64,000 bases of DNA. Source: Flagellimonas sp. S3867. Its GTDB lineage: Bacteria > Bacteroidota > Bacteroidia > Flavobacteriales > Flavobacteriaceae. A program made the position numbers and the translations under genes. The stretch's first letter is position 1. Each line of letters begins with the position of its first letter. Shown piece after piece: positions 16,871 through 24,742 of the stretch. The stretch is taken from positions 539,074 to 603,073 of the forward strand of contig NZ_JACVMN010000003.1 of assembly GCF_014698935.1 (NCBI RefSeq), written 5' to 3'. Below the pieces are notes generated by a model. That model was not told where the DNA came from. It did no database searches and worked only from the letters and a program-made list of their open reading frames with translations.

Positions 16871-17653
16871 TCATTTGTCCAAAAATGCAGATTCAGGAAG
16901 TACAATGGGAGCACATCGAAGTATCTTACGATTGCACATTTTGCACATGTTGTTTTCATTCAATTCTTTTAAAGATAATAGGGTGGGATCGGGAAGATTG
17001 TATTCATCGGCAACATTATAGTTCACTCGATACCCCATATCTTCAAAAGCACCGATTGAGAGTTTGCTGATGGGATTGCTACCACTATCAATGAATCCGG
17101 TCATTAGCTCGTTGTCAAATATCAATTCGCGCCAATGTCCATCCCGAGTGCCTTCTCCGCCGGTGTTGGCCACAGGAACAAAGTCCAATGTTTCACTTTT
17201 TGTTAGTTCCTGGTATTCTCGAATTGCATTTTGACCTGTAAAAATGGGATTTTCAGAACCTTCCGCAGCAATGAGATTCATAAATTGGGAAGACCAAAGG
17301 GTGCCGAAACCCAAAACATGACCCATTTCATGGATAATAACATCGTTAAGGCTGTTTTCTGCTTCCAATCTTGCTAAATCAGCACTATCAAATCGCATAA
17401 TTCCCGTGGCAGGCAAAAAACTTCCAGCCCTAAGCTGTGTTGGACCGGCTTGACCTAAAATTCCGGAAGTACCATCAATATTAGTTCCCTGTGCATCAAT
17501 TCTGATATTATCGATGACATCACCATTGGCCAATCGCACTCTCGGTAGTTCGTTAATGATGATTTGTTGCCATCTGCAAGCTGCTGTATCAAAAATATCT
17601 TGTTGGCTCTGCGTTAATCCTCCCAAAAACCGTATTGCTATTGAAAAACCCAT
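16871..17653 (-). CDS. Leishmanolysin-like (M8) zinc metallopeptidase
   Basis: 260 residues. The zinc site is HEMGHVLGFGTLW (His108, Glu109, His112, Gly115), followed further on by GHWRELIFDNELMTG, which offers the distant third histidine and the Met-turn of family M8. No signal peptide or propeptide is present: the protein begins directly with the catalytic fold (FSIAIRFLGGLTQSQQDIF), and an in-frame stop lies a few codons upstream. The C-terminus has a cysteine cluster (CKMCNRKILRC). It has no close co-directional partner. Peptidase class is firm; where it acts is unclear. Confidence 0.82.
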   Translation of the reverse strand: MGFSIAIRFLGGLTQSQQDIFDTAACRWQQIIINELPRVRLANGDVIDNIRIDAQGTNIDGTSGILGQAGPTQLRAGSFLPATGIMRFDSADLARLEAENSLNDVIIHEMGHVLGFGTLWSSQFMNLIAAEGSENPIFTGQNAIREYQELTKSETLDFVPVANTGGEGTRDGHWRELIFDNELMTGFIDSGSNPISKLSIGAFEDMGYRVNYNVADEYNLPDPTLLSLKELNENNMCKMCNRKILRCAPIVLPESAFLDK

Positions 17654-17790
17654 ACCTATGTTTTTAAATTAATGTTCAGCCCCAAATATTTACGTTGGAA
17701 AACAGTAGATAGGAGGTGATTGGAAAAACTTTAACAGTAAGATGAGAAGTATGTGTCAATTAATTTGACAGTGCATTAGGGTATATAAAT

Positions 17791-17818
17791 GAAAAAACTC
17801 CGGTAATCAGCCGGAGTT
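17791..17818 (-). terminator. Rho-independent terminator after rpoD
   Basis: Perfect 8-base stem AACTCCGG/CCGGAGTT (17796-17803 and 17811-17818) with a 7-base loop. On the minus strand it is followed by a run of Ts, and it lies about 120 bases beyond the rpoD stop. Confidence 0.75.
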
Positions 17819-17940
17819 TATTCATCAATCAAAAAACGAACAGTCATGATAAACTGTTGTAGGATTACAAATTACAACTTTCTTGCCAAAAAACAAATTT
17901 AAGGATTGTTTAACTGTAATTTGTGCGGATAATCTTATGA

Positions 17941-18804
17941 TTATCCCAAATAAGTCTTTAAAATTTTGCTTCTAGAGGTATGTTTCAACCTTCTGATCGC
18001 TTTTTCTTTTATTTGGCGAACACGTTCTCTGGTAAGATCAAATGTCTCTCCAATTTCCTCCAAAGTCATAGAATGTTGTCCTGCCAAACCAAAGTATAGT
18101 CGAATAACATCCGCTTCTCTTGGAGTCAATGTTTCCAATGCGCGTTCTATTTCAGTGCGCAACGATTCGTGCAACAATTCCTTATCTGGATTTGGAGACT
18201 CTCCGCTACGTAAAACATCGTAAAGGTTGGAATCTTCACCATCAATTAATGGCGCATCCATAGATACGTGTCTACCTGAATTTTTTAAGGATTGTTTTAC
18301 ATCTTCAACCGTCATGTCCAATTCCTTGGCAATTTCTTCCGCTGATGGAATTCGCTCATGGGCTTGTTCCAAGAAAGCAAAAGTCTTGTTGATCTTATTG
18401 ATGGAACCAATCTTGTTCAACGGCAAACGAACAATACGGGATTGTTCCGCCAACGCTTGAAGTATAGATTGACGAATCCACCAAACGGCATATGATATAA
18501 ATTTAAATCCACGGGTTTCATCAAAACGCTGTGCAGCTTTGATTAGTCCTAAATTTCCCTCATTTATCAAATCAGGAAGGGTTAATCCTTGGTTTTGATA
18601 CTGTTTTGCAACAGAAACCACGAATCTGAGGTTGGCTTTAGTTAATTTCTCTAAGGCTATCTGGTCTCCCGCCTTGATTCGCTGTGCCAATTCTACTTCT
18701 TCATCGGCAGTGATCAAGTCCACTTTACCGATTTCCTGTAAATATTTGTCCAACGAAGCGGTTTCCCTATTGGTAACCTGTTTTGTAATTTTTAACTGTC
18801 TCAT
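17941..18804 (-). CDS. rpoD: Primary RNA polymerase sigma factor
   Basis: 287 residues, the short form of Bacteroidota that lacks region 1.1 and the non-conserved insert. Visible regions: 1.2 ([16 protein letters not shown]), 2.3-2.4 (the [20 protein letters not shown] helix), region 3 ([15 protein letters not shown]) and the region 4 helix-turn-helix ([23 protein letters not shown]). It recognises the TTG/TAnnTTTG promoters seen in this window. It follows pnp on the same strand with a terminator between. Confidence 0.97.
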   Translation of the reverse strand: MRQLKITKQVTNRETASLDKYLQEIGKVDLITADEEVELAQRIKAGDQIALEKLTKANLRFVVSVAKQYQNQGLTLPDLINEGNLGLIKAAQRFDETRGFKFISYAVWWIRQSILQALAEQSRIVRLPLNKIGSINKINKTFAFLEQAHERIPSAEEIAKELDMTVEDVKQSLKNSGRHVSMDAPLIDGEDSNLYDVLRSGESPNPDKELLHESLRTEIERALETLTPREADVIRLYFGLAGQHSMTLEEIGETFDLTRERVRQIKEKAIRRLKHTSRSKILKTYLG

Positions 18805-18908
18805 TTATTTTCCCTTCAAATTAAATTTGTGAACCGAAGCTCATTAAGTTATACGTAGGAAAAAGCAAAAAGTTACATTTTAATAAAGTTTTCTTGATTT
18901 TTTGTTGT

Positions 18909-18940
18909 AAAAAAGGCCCCAAGCGATGCTTGGAGCCTTT
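18909..18940 (-). terminator. Rho-independent terminator after pnp
   Basis: 13-base stem with one mismatch (18912-18924 with 18928-18940, AAGGC...GCCTT core), 3-base loop, and a T run on the minus strand. It lies 24 bases beyond the pnp stop and separates pnp from rpoD. Confidence 0.7.
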
Positions 18941-18963
18941 ATTTTCAATGAATTGACTGTTAT

Positions 18964-21177
18964 TTAGTCTCTTCTGGGTTTTCTGTCACGATTGCCACCT
19001 CTGCGGTCTCCGCCTCTTCGATCATTGTTTCTAGGTGGACGCTCTACATAACCTTCTGGTTTAGGTAAAAGCGCTTTTCTTGAAACTTTTTCTTTTCTGG
19101 TTCTTGGATCAAGACCAAAATATTTCACATCAAAAACATCTCCCATATTTACAACATCGGACACATTTTCGGTTCGTTCCCATGCCAACTCAGACACATG
19201 AAGTAAAACTTCATTACCTGGAGCTTCAACATATTCAACCACAGCACCAAAGTCAAGCATTTTGATAACTTTTACTTCGTAAATGCTACCAACTTCCGGT
19301 TTGAACATTAATGCCTCAATTTTGGCGATGACTGCATCAATACCATCTTGACCTGTACCTAAAATTTCCACTATACCTTCTTCAGTATCAGGATCTTCGT
19401 TGATAACTATAGTCGTATTGGTTTCCTTTTGCAATTCTTGAATCACTTTTCCACCAGAACCAATAACTGCACCAATGTATTCTCCAGGAATAATTTTGGT
19501 AACAATTTTTGGAGCATAAGATTTCACTTCAGCATTTGGAGCAGCGATAGTATCGGTCAATTTTTCAAGAATATGAAGTCTACCCTCTTTGGCTTGCATT
19601 AATGCTTTTACCAAGATTTCATAAGACAAACCTTTTACCTTGATGTCCATTTGACAAGCAGTGATACCGTCAGCAGTACCGGTTACTTTAAAATCCATGT
19701 CTCCCAAGTGATCCTCATCACCTAAAATATCGGATAAAACGGCATAATTACCAGAATCAGCATCGGAAATTAATCCCATTGCAATACCTGAAACTGGTTT
19801 TTTTAACTGAACACCGGCATCCATCAATGCCATTGTACCAGAACAAACAGTTGCCATTGAAGATGATCCATTGGATTCCAGTACTTCGGATACTACTCTT
19901 ACAGTATAAGGACAATCTTCAGGAATCATACCTTTTAATGCACGTTGTGCCAAGTTTCCGTGACCTACTTCTCTACGTGATGTACCACGTATTGGTCTTG
20001 CTTCTCCCGTTGAAAATGGAGGGAAGTTATAGTGCAAGTAAAACGTTTCTTCGCCTTCGTACGATGGCATGTCTATCTTATTGGCTTCTCTGGAAGTTCC
20101 TAGAGTTACCGTGGCCAATGCTTGCGTCTCACCTCTTGTAAAGATGGATGAACCGTGGACAGAAGGCAAATAGTCAATCTCACACCAAATTGGTCTGATC
20201 TCATCAGTTTTTCTACCGTCTAATCGTAAACCATCATTCAGGGTTAAATCCCTCACCGCTGCTTTTTCAGCTTTATAGAAATATTTTGACACCAAATCAC
20301 CAAAATCTTCTAATTCTTCTTCTGAAAAAGTTGCTTTTACCTCTTCCTTGATAGCATCAAAGGCAGCACTGCGCTCATGTTTTGCGGAACCTGCCTTGGC
20401 AACAGCATATACCTTATCATAAGTAAGGTCATGCACTTTTTTGGCTAGGTCTTCATCTTCTCTTTCGGCTTCGTACTCACGTACTTCTTTCTTTCCGAAA
20501 GCTTCAGCTAATTTTATTTGGGCAGCACATTGTACTTTGATGGCTTCATGCGCAAATTTGATGGCTTCGGTCATTTCCTCTTCAGAAATCTCCTCCATCT
20601 CTCCTTCTACCATCATTACAGAATCAGCAGAGGCACCGATCATCATATCAATGTCGGATTCTTTTAACTGTTCTCTTGTTGGGTTGATGATGAATTCACC
20701 ATTAACACGTCCAACTCTAGCTTCTGAGATAGCACACTCAAATGGAAAATCTGAAAGTTGAATTGCCGCTGAAGCAGCAAGTCCAGCCATAGCATCTGGC
20801 ATTACTTCATCATCATGTGACATTAATTGAATCATTACCTGCGTTTCAGCATGATAATCTTTAGGGAATAATGGTCTTAAAACCCTGTCTACCAAACGCA
20901 TGGTCAATACTTCGCCATCACTTGGTCTTGCTTCACGTTTGAAGAAACCACCAGGATATCTCCCGGCAGCAGCAAATTTTTCGCGATAATCTACCGTAAG
21001 CGGTAAAAAATCGACATCACTTTGCTTGTAATTCGAAACAACTGTACATAGTAACATACACTTGCCCGACTGGACAACAACAGAACCATGGGCCTGCTTT
21101 GCCAATTTTCCGGTTTCGATAGAAATTTCTCTACCGTCACCGAGGTCAATGACCTCTTTAAAAGTTTTTGGAATCAT
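18964..21177 (-). CDS. pnp: Polyribonucleotide nucleotidyltransferase (PNPase)
   Basis: Phosphorolytic 3'-5' exoribonuclease of the RNA degradosome. I place the start at 21177 ([18 protein letters not shown]), 737 residues; an in-frame ATG six codons upstream is less likely. Two RNase PH-like domains (first with [21 protein letters not shown], second with [13 protein letters not shown] and [19 protein letters not shown]), a KH domain ([16 protein letters not shown]), an S1 domain ([20 protein letters not shown]) and a basic Arg/Gly-rich tail (RRGGDRRGG). It lies downstream of rpsO, the same order as in many bacteria. Confidence 0.97.
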   Translation of the reverse strand: MIPKTFKEVIDLGDGREISIETGKLAKQAHGSVVVQSGKCMLLCTVVSNYKQSDVDFLPLTVDYREKFAAAGRYPGGFFKREARPSDGEVLTMRLVDRVLRPLFPKDYHAETQVMIQLMSHDDEVMPDAMAGLAASAAIQLSDFPFECAISEARVGRVNGEFIINPTREQLKESDIDMMIGASADSVMMVEGEMEEISEEEMTEAIKFAHEAIKVQCAAQIKLAEAFGKKEVREYEAEREDEDLAKKVHDLTYDKVYAVAKAGSAKHERSAAFDAIKEEVKATFSEEELEDFGDLVSKYFYKAEKAAVRDLTLNDGLRLDGRKTDEIRPIWCEIDYLPSVHGSSIFTRGETQALATVTLGTSREANKIDMPSYEGEETFYLHYNFPPFSTGEARPIRGTSRREVGHGNLAQRALKGMIPEDCPYTVRVVSEVLESNGSSSMATVCSGTMALMDAGVQLKKPVSGIAMGLISDADSGNYAVLSDILGDEDHLGDMDFKVTGTADGITACQMDIKVKGLSYEILVKALMQAKEGRLHILEKLTDTIAAPNAEVKSYAPKIVTKIIPGEYIGAVIGSGGKVIQELQKETNTTIVINEDPDTEEGIVEILGTGQDGIDAVIAKIEALMFKPEVGSIYEVKVIKMLDFGAVVEYVEAPGNEVLLHVSELAWERTENVSDVVNMGDVFDVKYFGLDPRTRKEKVSRKALLPKPEGYVERPPRNNDRRGGDRRGGNRDRKPRRD

Positions 21178-21355
21178 AAAATAAGTCTTACCCACTAAAA
21201 TTTGTGTGGGTCGTTAAACATTTGGTCTACCGCCATCCGGACGGTCGGGTTGTGTTGTTGTGTTGACCAATGAAAAACTGTAGGCAGCTTTTTGTGTTTG
21301 CCCAATCTTAAGATTGGGGCTTTTTAATTGTAAAACCCTTCGGCAAGCTCAGGGT
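21178..21355 (-). promoter_or_regulatory. Structured leader between rpsO and pnp
   Basis: The stretch upstream of pnp holds several inverted repeats: CCCAC/GTGGG at 21191-21210 directly before the start, the perfect palindrome CCCAATCTTAAGATTGGG at 21301-21318, and ACCCT/AGGGT at 21335-21355. In enteric bacteria the pnp leader is where PNPase controls its own mRNA; a similar role here is inference from position and structure only. Confidence 0.4.
21335..21355. repeat. REP-like short palindromic element
   Basis: ACCCTTCGGCAAGCTCAGGGT forms a 5-base stem around a CTTCGGCAAGCTCAG-type core. Elements with the core TTCGGCAAGCTCAGGG or its complement recur in intergenic space of many bacterial genomes. 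Only one copy is in this window, so the repeat status rests on recognition. Confidence 0.45.
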
Positions 21356-21385
21356 AAAAATAATGGGAGTCGAATGGACTCCCAA
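21356..21385 (-). terminator. Terminator or attenuator after rpsO
   Basis: Stem GGGAGTC/GACTCCC (21365-21371 with 21377-21383), 5-base loop, followed on the minus strand by ATTATTTTT. It lies directly after the rpsO stop, so pnp expression would depend on read-through or on another promoter. Confidence 0.65.
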
Positions 21386-21391
21386 TTATTT

Positions 21392-21661
21392 TTATTTTCT
21401 AATACCTAGTTCTTTTATTAACTCACGGTATCTTACAATGTCTTTTTTCTTTAGGTAATCCAAAAGACTACGTCTTTTACCTACCAATTTTACCAAAGAA
21501 CGCTCGGTGTTATAATCCTTGTGGTTCTTTTTAAGGTGTAGTGTTAAATGGTTGATACGGTGTGTGAACAATGCGATTTGCCCTTCCGTAGAACCTGTGT
21601 TGCTCTCAGAGCCGCCGTGTTTCTTAAAGATATCGGCTTTTACTTCTTTTGTTAAATACAT
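21392..21661 (-). CDS. rpsO: 30S ribosomal protein S15
   Basis: 89 residues, full length. TGSTEGQIALFTHRINHLT, HLKKNHKDYNTERSLVKLVGKRRSLLDYLKK and YRELIKELGIRK are the conserved 16S rRNA-binding helices. The start is the only reasonable one, with a -7 box about 55 bases upstream. Followed by a hairpin terminator and then pnp. Confidence 0.98.
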   Translation of the reverse strand: MYLTKEVKADIFKKHGGSESNTGSTEGQIALFTHRINHLTLHLKKNHKDYNTERSLVKLVGKRRSLLDYLKKKDIVRYRELIKELGIRK

Positions 21662-21714
21662 TCCAATATTTATTTAAATGATTTTTATGTATTGATTGTC
21701 TTTCAATCAGCGTG

Positions 21715-21722
21715 CAAAGATA
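21715..21722 (-). promoter_or_regulatory. Putative -7 box of rpsO
   Basis: TATCTTTG on the minus strand matches TAnnTTTG, 53 bases before the rpsO start. No well-spaced TTG is visible upstream. Confidence 0.4.
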
Positions 21723-21813
21723 ACTTCTTTTTTCAAAATGAAAAATTTTGAAGCTTGATTAAACCTTTTGTTTTTGGATGGGTCATAGAACCAAACCCTA
21801 AAATTTAATCATT

Positions 21814-22692
21814 ATGAAAAAGGATCTTAAACAATTCAATTTTAAGAAAAGCGTCCCATTTTTTATGGGAATTCTATTTTTAATGGCGGCTTCGTGTTCC
21901 AAAGAGGAGGATTCCACAGAAGAACTGTCAAGTTCTGAAGTAATTTCGGCTACAGAACTGCAATATAGTGATGAGACCGAAATGATTTCAGAAGAGGTTA
22001 CGGCCATTGCGGAAGATGTTTATGCTTCTGATGAGATTTCATTTATCTCAAAAGTACCGCACCGATCTGATTTTCTGCCAGATTGTGTCACCATTACCAC
22101 TGTAATTACAGATACCACCAAAGAGAAGACCATTGATTTTGGAGAAGGTTGTGAATTACCCAATGGAAATGTGTTGAGTGGTATTATCAACTTGAGCTAC
22201 GCAAAGGATATGGAAGCAGCGACTAAATCGCTTGCTCTGAGTCTCGAGAATTTTACTTTCAATGGTGTTGCCATTGAAGGAAGCGCCGATATTCTGCGCG
22301 AGCGTTCCAATGAGAACGAGAATCCACAATCTACGGCCAATGCGTCTTTTTCTGCAATATGGCCTGATGATGGTACAGCTTCTTTTGAAGGAACCCGAAC
22401 TAGGGAATGGATAGAAGGATATGGTTCTGGTTTTTGGGGAGACAACGTTTTCTTGATTACCGGCAAACGTACTTATGTTGGCAGGGAAGGCAACATTTTT
22501 GTAAAAGAAGTGATTACGTCTTTACGTAGGGAAATGGCCTGTAGGTTTATTGTGAGTGGGGTTTTGGAAATTTCCAGAAACGATAATACCGCTAGCTTGG
22601 ATTTTGGTGATGGCACTTGTGATGCAAAGGGAATCTTGACCTTACCTGATGGTACTGAAAAGGAAATATTTTTACGCCGCTTCAAAAAATAA
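21814..22692 (+). CDS. Lipoprotein of unknown function
   Basis: 292 residues with a lipoprotein signal (lipobox AASC, Cys28, then SKEED). An acidic linker rich in Glu and Ser follows to about residue 75. The rest looks like a beta-rich repeat: two related halves begin with DCVTITTVITDT...IDFGEGCELPNG and CRFIVSGVLEIS...LDFGDGTCDAKG, so an internal duplication is likely. Not recognised. It is convergent with accD, and they share a bidirectional terminator. Confidence 0.75.
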   Translation: MKKDLKQFNFKKSVPFFMGILFLMAASCSKEEDSTEELSSSEVISATELQYSDETEMISEEVTAIAEDVYASDEISFISKVPHRSDFLPDCVTITTVITDTTKEKTIDFGEGCELPNGNVLSGIINLSYAKDMEAATKSLALSLENFTFNGVAIEGSADILRERSNENENPQSTANASFSAIWPDDGTASFEGTRTREWIEGYGSGFWGDNVFLITGKRTYVGREGNIFVKEVITSLRREMACRFIVSGVLEISRNDNTASLDFGDGTCDAKGILTLPDGTEKEIFLRRFKK

Positions 22693-22712
22693 CGATTTGG
22701 AAAGCGTAAAAG

Positions 22713-22741
22713 AAAAAGCCCCGTAATCGGGGCTTTTTTTT
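22713..22741. terminator. Bidirectional terminator between the lipoprotein gene and accD
   Basis: 11-base stem AAAAAGCCCCG/CGGGGCTTTTT with loop TAAT, A-run on one side and T-run on the other, placed between convergent genes. Confidence 0.85.
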
Positions 22742-23600
22742 ATGATCTTAAGGGTTGATTTGTAATCAAATCGATGTATTGGTTTATTTTCTTTTTTAAA
22801 TCCCTTCGATGGGAAATAAAATCCAAGAAACCATTCTCCTTTAAAAATTCCGAAGTTTGGAAACCTTCCGGAAGGTCTTTTCCAACAGTATCTTTAACTA
22901 CGCGGGGTCCTGCAAAACCAATCAATGCTCCTGGTTCTGAAATATTAATATCACCCAGCATGGCGTATGAAGCGGTTGTTCCGCCAGTGGTTGGATCTGT
23001 ACAAAGGGAAATATAAGGGACTTTTGCCTCGGCCAATTGGGCCAATTTAGCAGAAGTTTTTGCCAACTGCATTAATGATAATGCAGCTTCCATCATTCGT
23101 GCCCCGCCTGATTTTGAAATCATTACAAACGGTACTTTCTTCTTCCTGGCATGATCAATGGCCCGTGAAATCTTTTCACCGACCACACTTCCCATGGATC
23201 CACCGATAAAGCTGAAATCCATACAGGCAATCACCAATTCTTTGCCCATGGATTTACCGACCGCAGTGCGGACAGCATCTTTTAATCCTGTTTTTTGCTG
23301 AGCAGCTTTTAATCTCTCGGAGTATTTTTTGGTATCTACAAACTTAAGAGGGTCTTTAGCTGACAACTTTTCATCCAATTCCTTGAATTTATTATCATCA
23401 AAAAGAATCTCAAAATATTCCTTGCTACCGATTCTTACGTGATAGTCATCTTCAGGACTTACGTAAAAATTCTTTGCCAAATCCTCAGATTCAACAATTT
23501 TTCCGGTGGGAGATTTATACCAGAGACCTTTTGGGGTGTCTTTTTTCTCCTCGGTAGCTGTCTGTATTCCTTTTTCTTTTCTTTTAAACCAAGACGACAT
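22740..23600 (-). CDS. accD: Acetyl-CoA carboxylase, carboxyltransferase beta subunit
   Basis: Transfers the carboxyl group from biotin to acetyl-CoA to start fatty acid synthesis. 286 residues. Core motifs: [61 protein letters not shown] and [13 protein letters not shown]. The N-terminal four-cysteine zinc ribbon of E. coli AccD is missing: residues 1-60 contain no cysteine. It starts 23 bases after the fbaA stop, so the two genes probably form an operon. Confidence 0.95.
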   Translation of the reverse strand: MSSWFKRKEKGIQTATEEKKDTPKGLWYKSPTGKIVESEDLAKNFYVSPEDDYHVRIGSKEYFEILFDDNKFKELDEKLSAKDPLKFVDTKKYSERLKAAQQKTGLKDAVRTAVGKSMGKELVIACMDFSFIGGSMGSVVGEKISRAIDHARKKKVPFVMISKSGGARMMEAALSLMQLAKTSAKLAQLAEAKVPYISLCTDPTTGGTTASYAMLGDINISEPGALIGFAGPRVVKDTVGKDLPEGFQTSEFLKENGFLDFISHRRDLKKKINQYIDLITNQPLRS

Positions 23601-23623
23601 GGAATCTATATTAGGTTAAACCT

Positions 23624-24691
23624 TTACAGTGTGTTCACGTTATTGAGGTCTTCAAAGGCTTGTTTCAGTCTTTCTACAAAAGACTTTTCTCCTTCTCGAA
23701 GCCAAACACGTGGATCATAGAATTTCTTGTTTGGCTGATCAGCTCCCTCAGGATTTCCAATTTGCGCTTGCAAATAACCAGATTTATCTTGAACATAATC
23801 CCTAACACCTGATAAAAATGCGTATTGAAGGTCTGTATCGATATTCATTTTAATGACACCATATCCGATTGCTTCCCTAATTTCCTCTAGAGTGGATCCT
23901 GATCCACCATGGAAAACAAAATCGATATGATTGTGCTCAACTCCATATTTCTCAGAAACAAATTCTTGTGAATTCTTCAAGATTTTAGGAGTCAAGGTAA
24001 CGTTTCCAGGTTTGTATACCCCGTGAACATTTCCAAAAGCGGCCGCAATGGTAAATTTGGGACTCACTTTTGACAATTCTTCATAAGCATACGCCACTTC
24101 TTCGGGCTGTGTATAAAGTTTGGAACTGTCAATATCAGTATTGTCTACACCATCTTCTTCACCACCGGTTACACCTAGCTCAATTTCCAAGGTCATGTCC
24201 ATTTTGCTCATGCGTTCCAAATACCCTTTGCATATTTCTATGTTTTCCTCGATAGGTTCTTCAGATAAATCGATCATATGCGAACTGAACAATGATTTTC
24301 CAGTTGCTGCGTAGTGTTCTTCACTGGCATCCAAAAGTCCATCAACCCAAGGCAAAAGCTTTTTGGCACAATGGTCAGTATGCAATATTACGGTCGCACC
24401 GTAAGCTTCGGCCAATTGGTGCACATGCTTTGCTCCGGCCACTGCTCCTTGTACAGCTGCTCTTTGATTTTCATTGGACAATCCCTTTCCGGCATTGAAT
24501 TGTGCTCCACCATTGGAGAATTGGACAATTACAGGAGAATTTAAAGCTGCTGCAGTTTCTAAAACACCATTTATAGTGTTGGATCCAATCACATTCACCG
24601 CGGGAAGTGCGTAGCCATTTTCCTTAGCGTGATTAAAAATAGCTTGAACTTCATCGCCCGTTGCAACGCCCGGCTTAATATTGTGGGACAT
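23624..24691 (-). CDS. fbaA: Class II fructose-bisphosphate aldolase
   Basis: Zinc enzyme of glycolysis and gluconeogenesis. 355 residues, as expected for class IIA. Motifs: ALPAVNVIGSNTINGVLE, VILHTDHCAKKLLPW (Asp and His of the zinc/catalytic site), LEIELGVTGGEEDGVDN, AAFGNVHGVYKPGN and FVFHGGSGSTLEEI. A -7 box lies about 30 bases upstream and accD follows on the same strand. Confidence 0.97.
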   Translation of the reverse strand: MSHNIKPGVATGDEVQAIFNHAKENGYALPAVNVIGSNTINGVLETAAALNSPVIVQFSNGGAQFNAGKGLSNENQRAAVQGAVAGAKHVHQLAEAYGATVILHTDHCAKKLLPWVDGLLDASEEHYAATGKSLFSSHMIDLSEEPIEENIEICKGYLERMSKMDMTLEIELGVTGGEEDGVDNTDIDSSKLYTQPEEVAYAYEELSKVSPKFTIAAAFGNVHGVYKPGNVTLTPKILKNSQEFVSEKYGVEHNHIDFVFHGGSGSTLEEIREAIGYGVIKMNIDTDLQYAFLSGVRDYVQDKSGYLQAQIGNPEGADQPNKKFYDPRVWLREGEKSFVERLKQAFEDLNNVNTL

Positions 24692-24720
24692 ACTTAGTTA
24701 ATTTTGGTTAAATAAGTGAA

Positions 24721-24728
24721 CAAAAGTA
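24721..24728 (-). promoter_or_regulatory. Putative -7 box of fbaA-accD
   Basis: TACTTTTG on the minus strand matches TAnnTTTG, 30 bases before the fbaA start. No clear TTG at the usual distance. Confidence 0.4.
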
Positions 24729-24742
24729 ATAAAATATTCGGT

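Noticed and set aside
21301..21326. Plus-strand terminator shape (palindrome plus GCTTTTT)
   Set aside because: No plus-strand gene lies upstream of it; kept only as part of the pnp leader structure.
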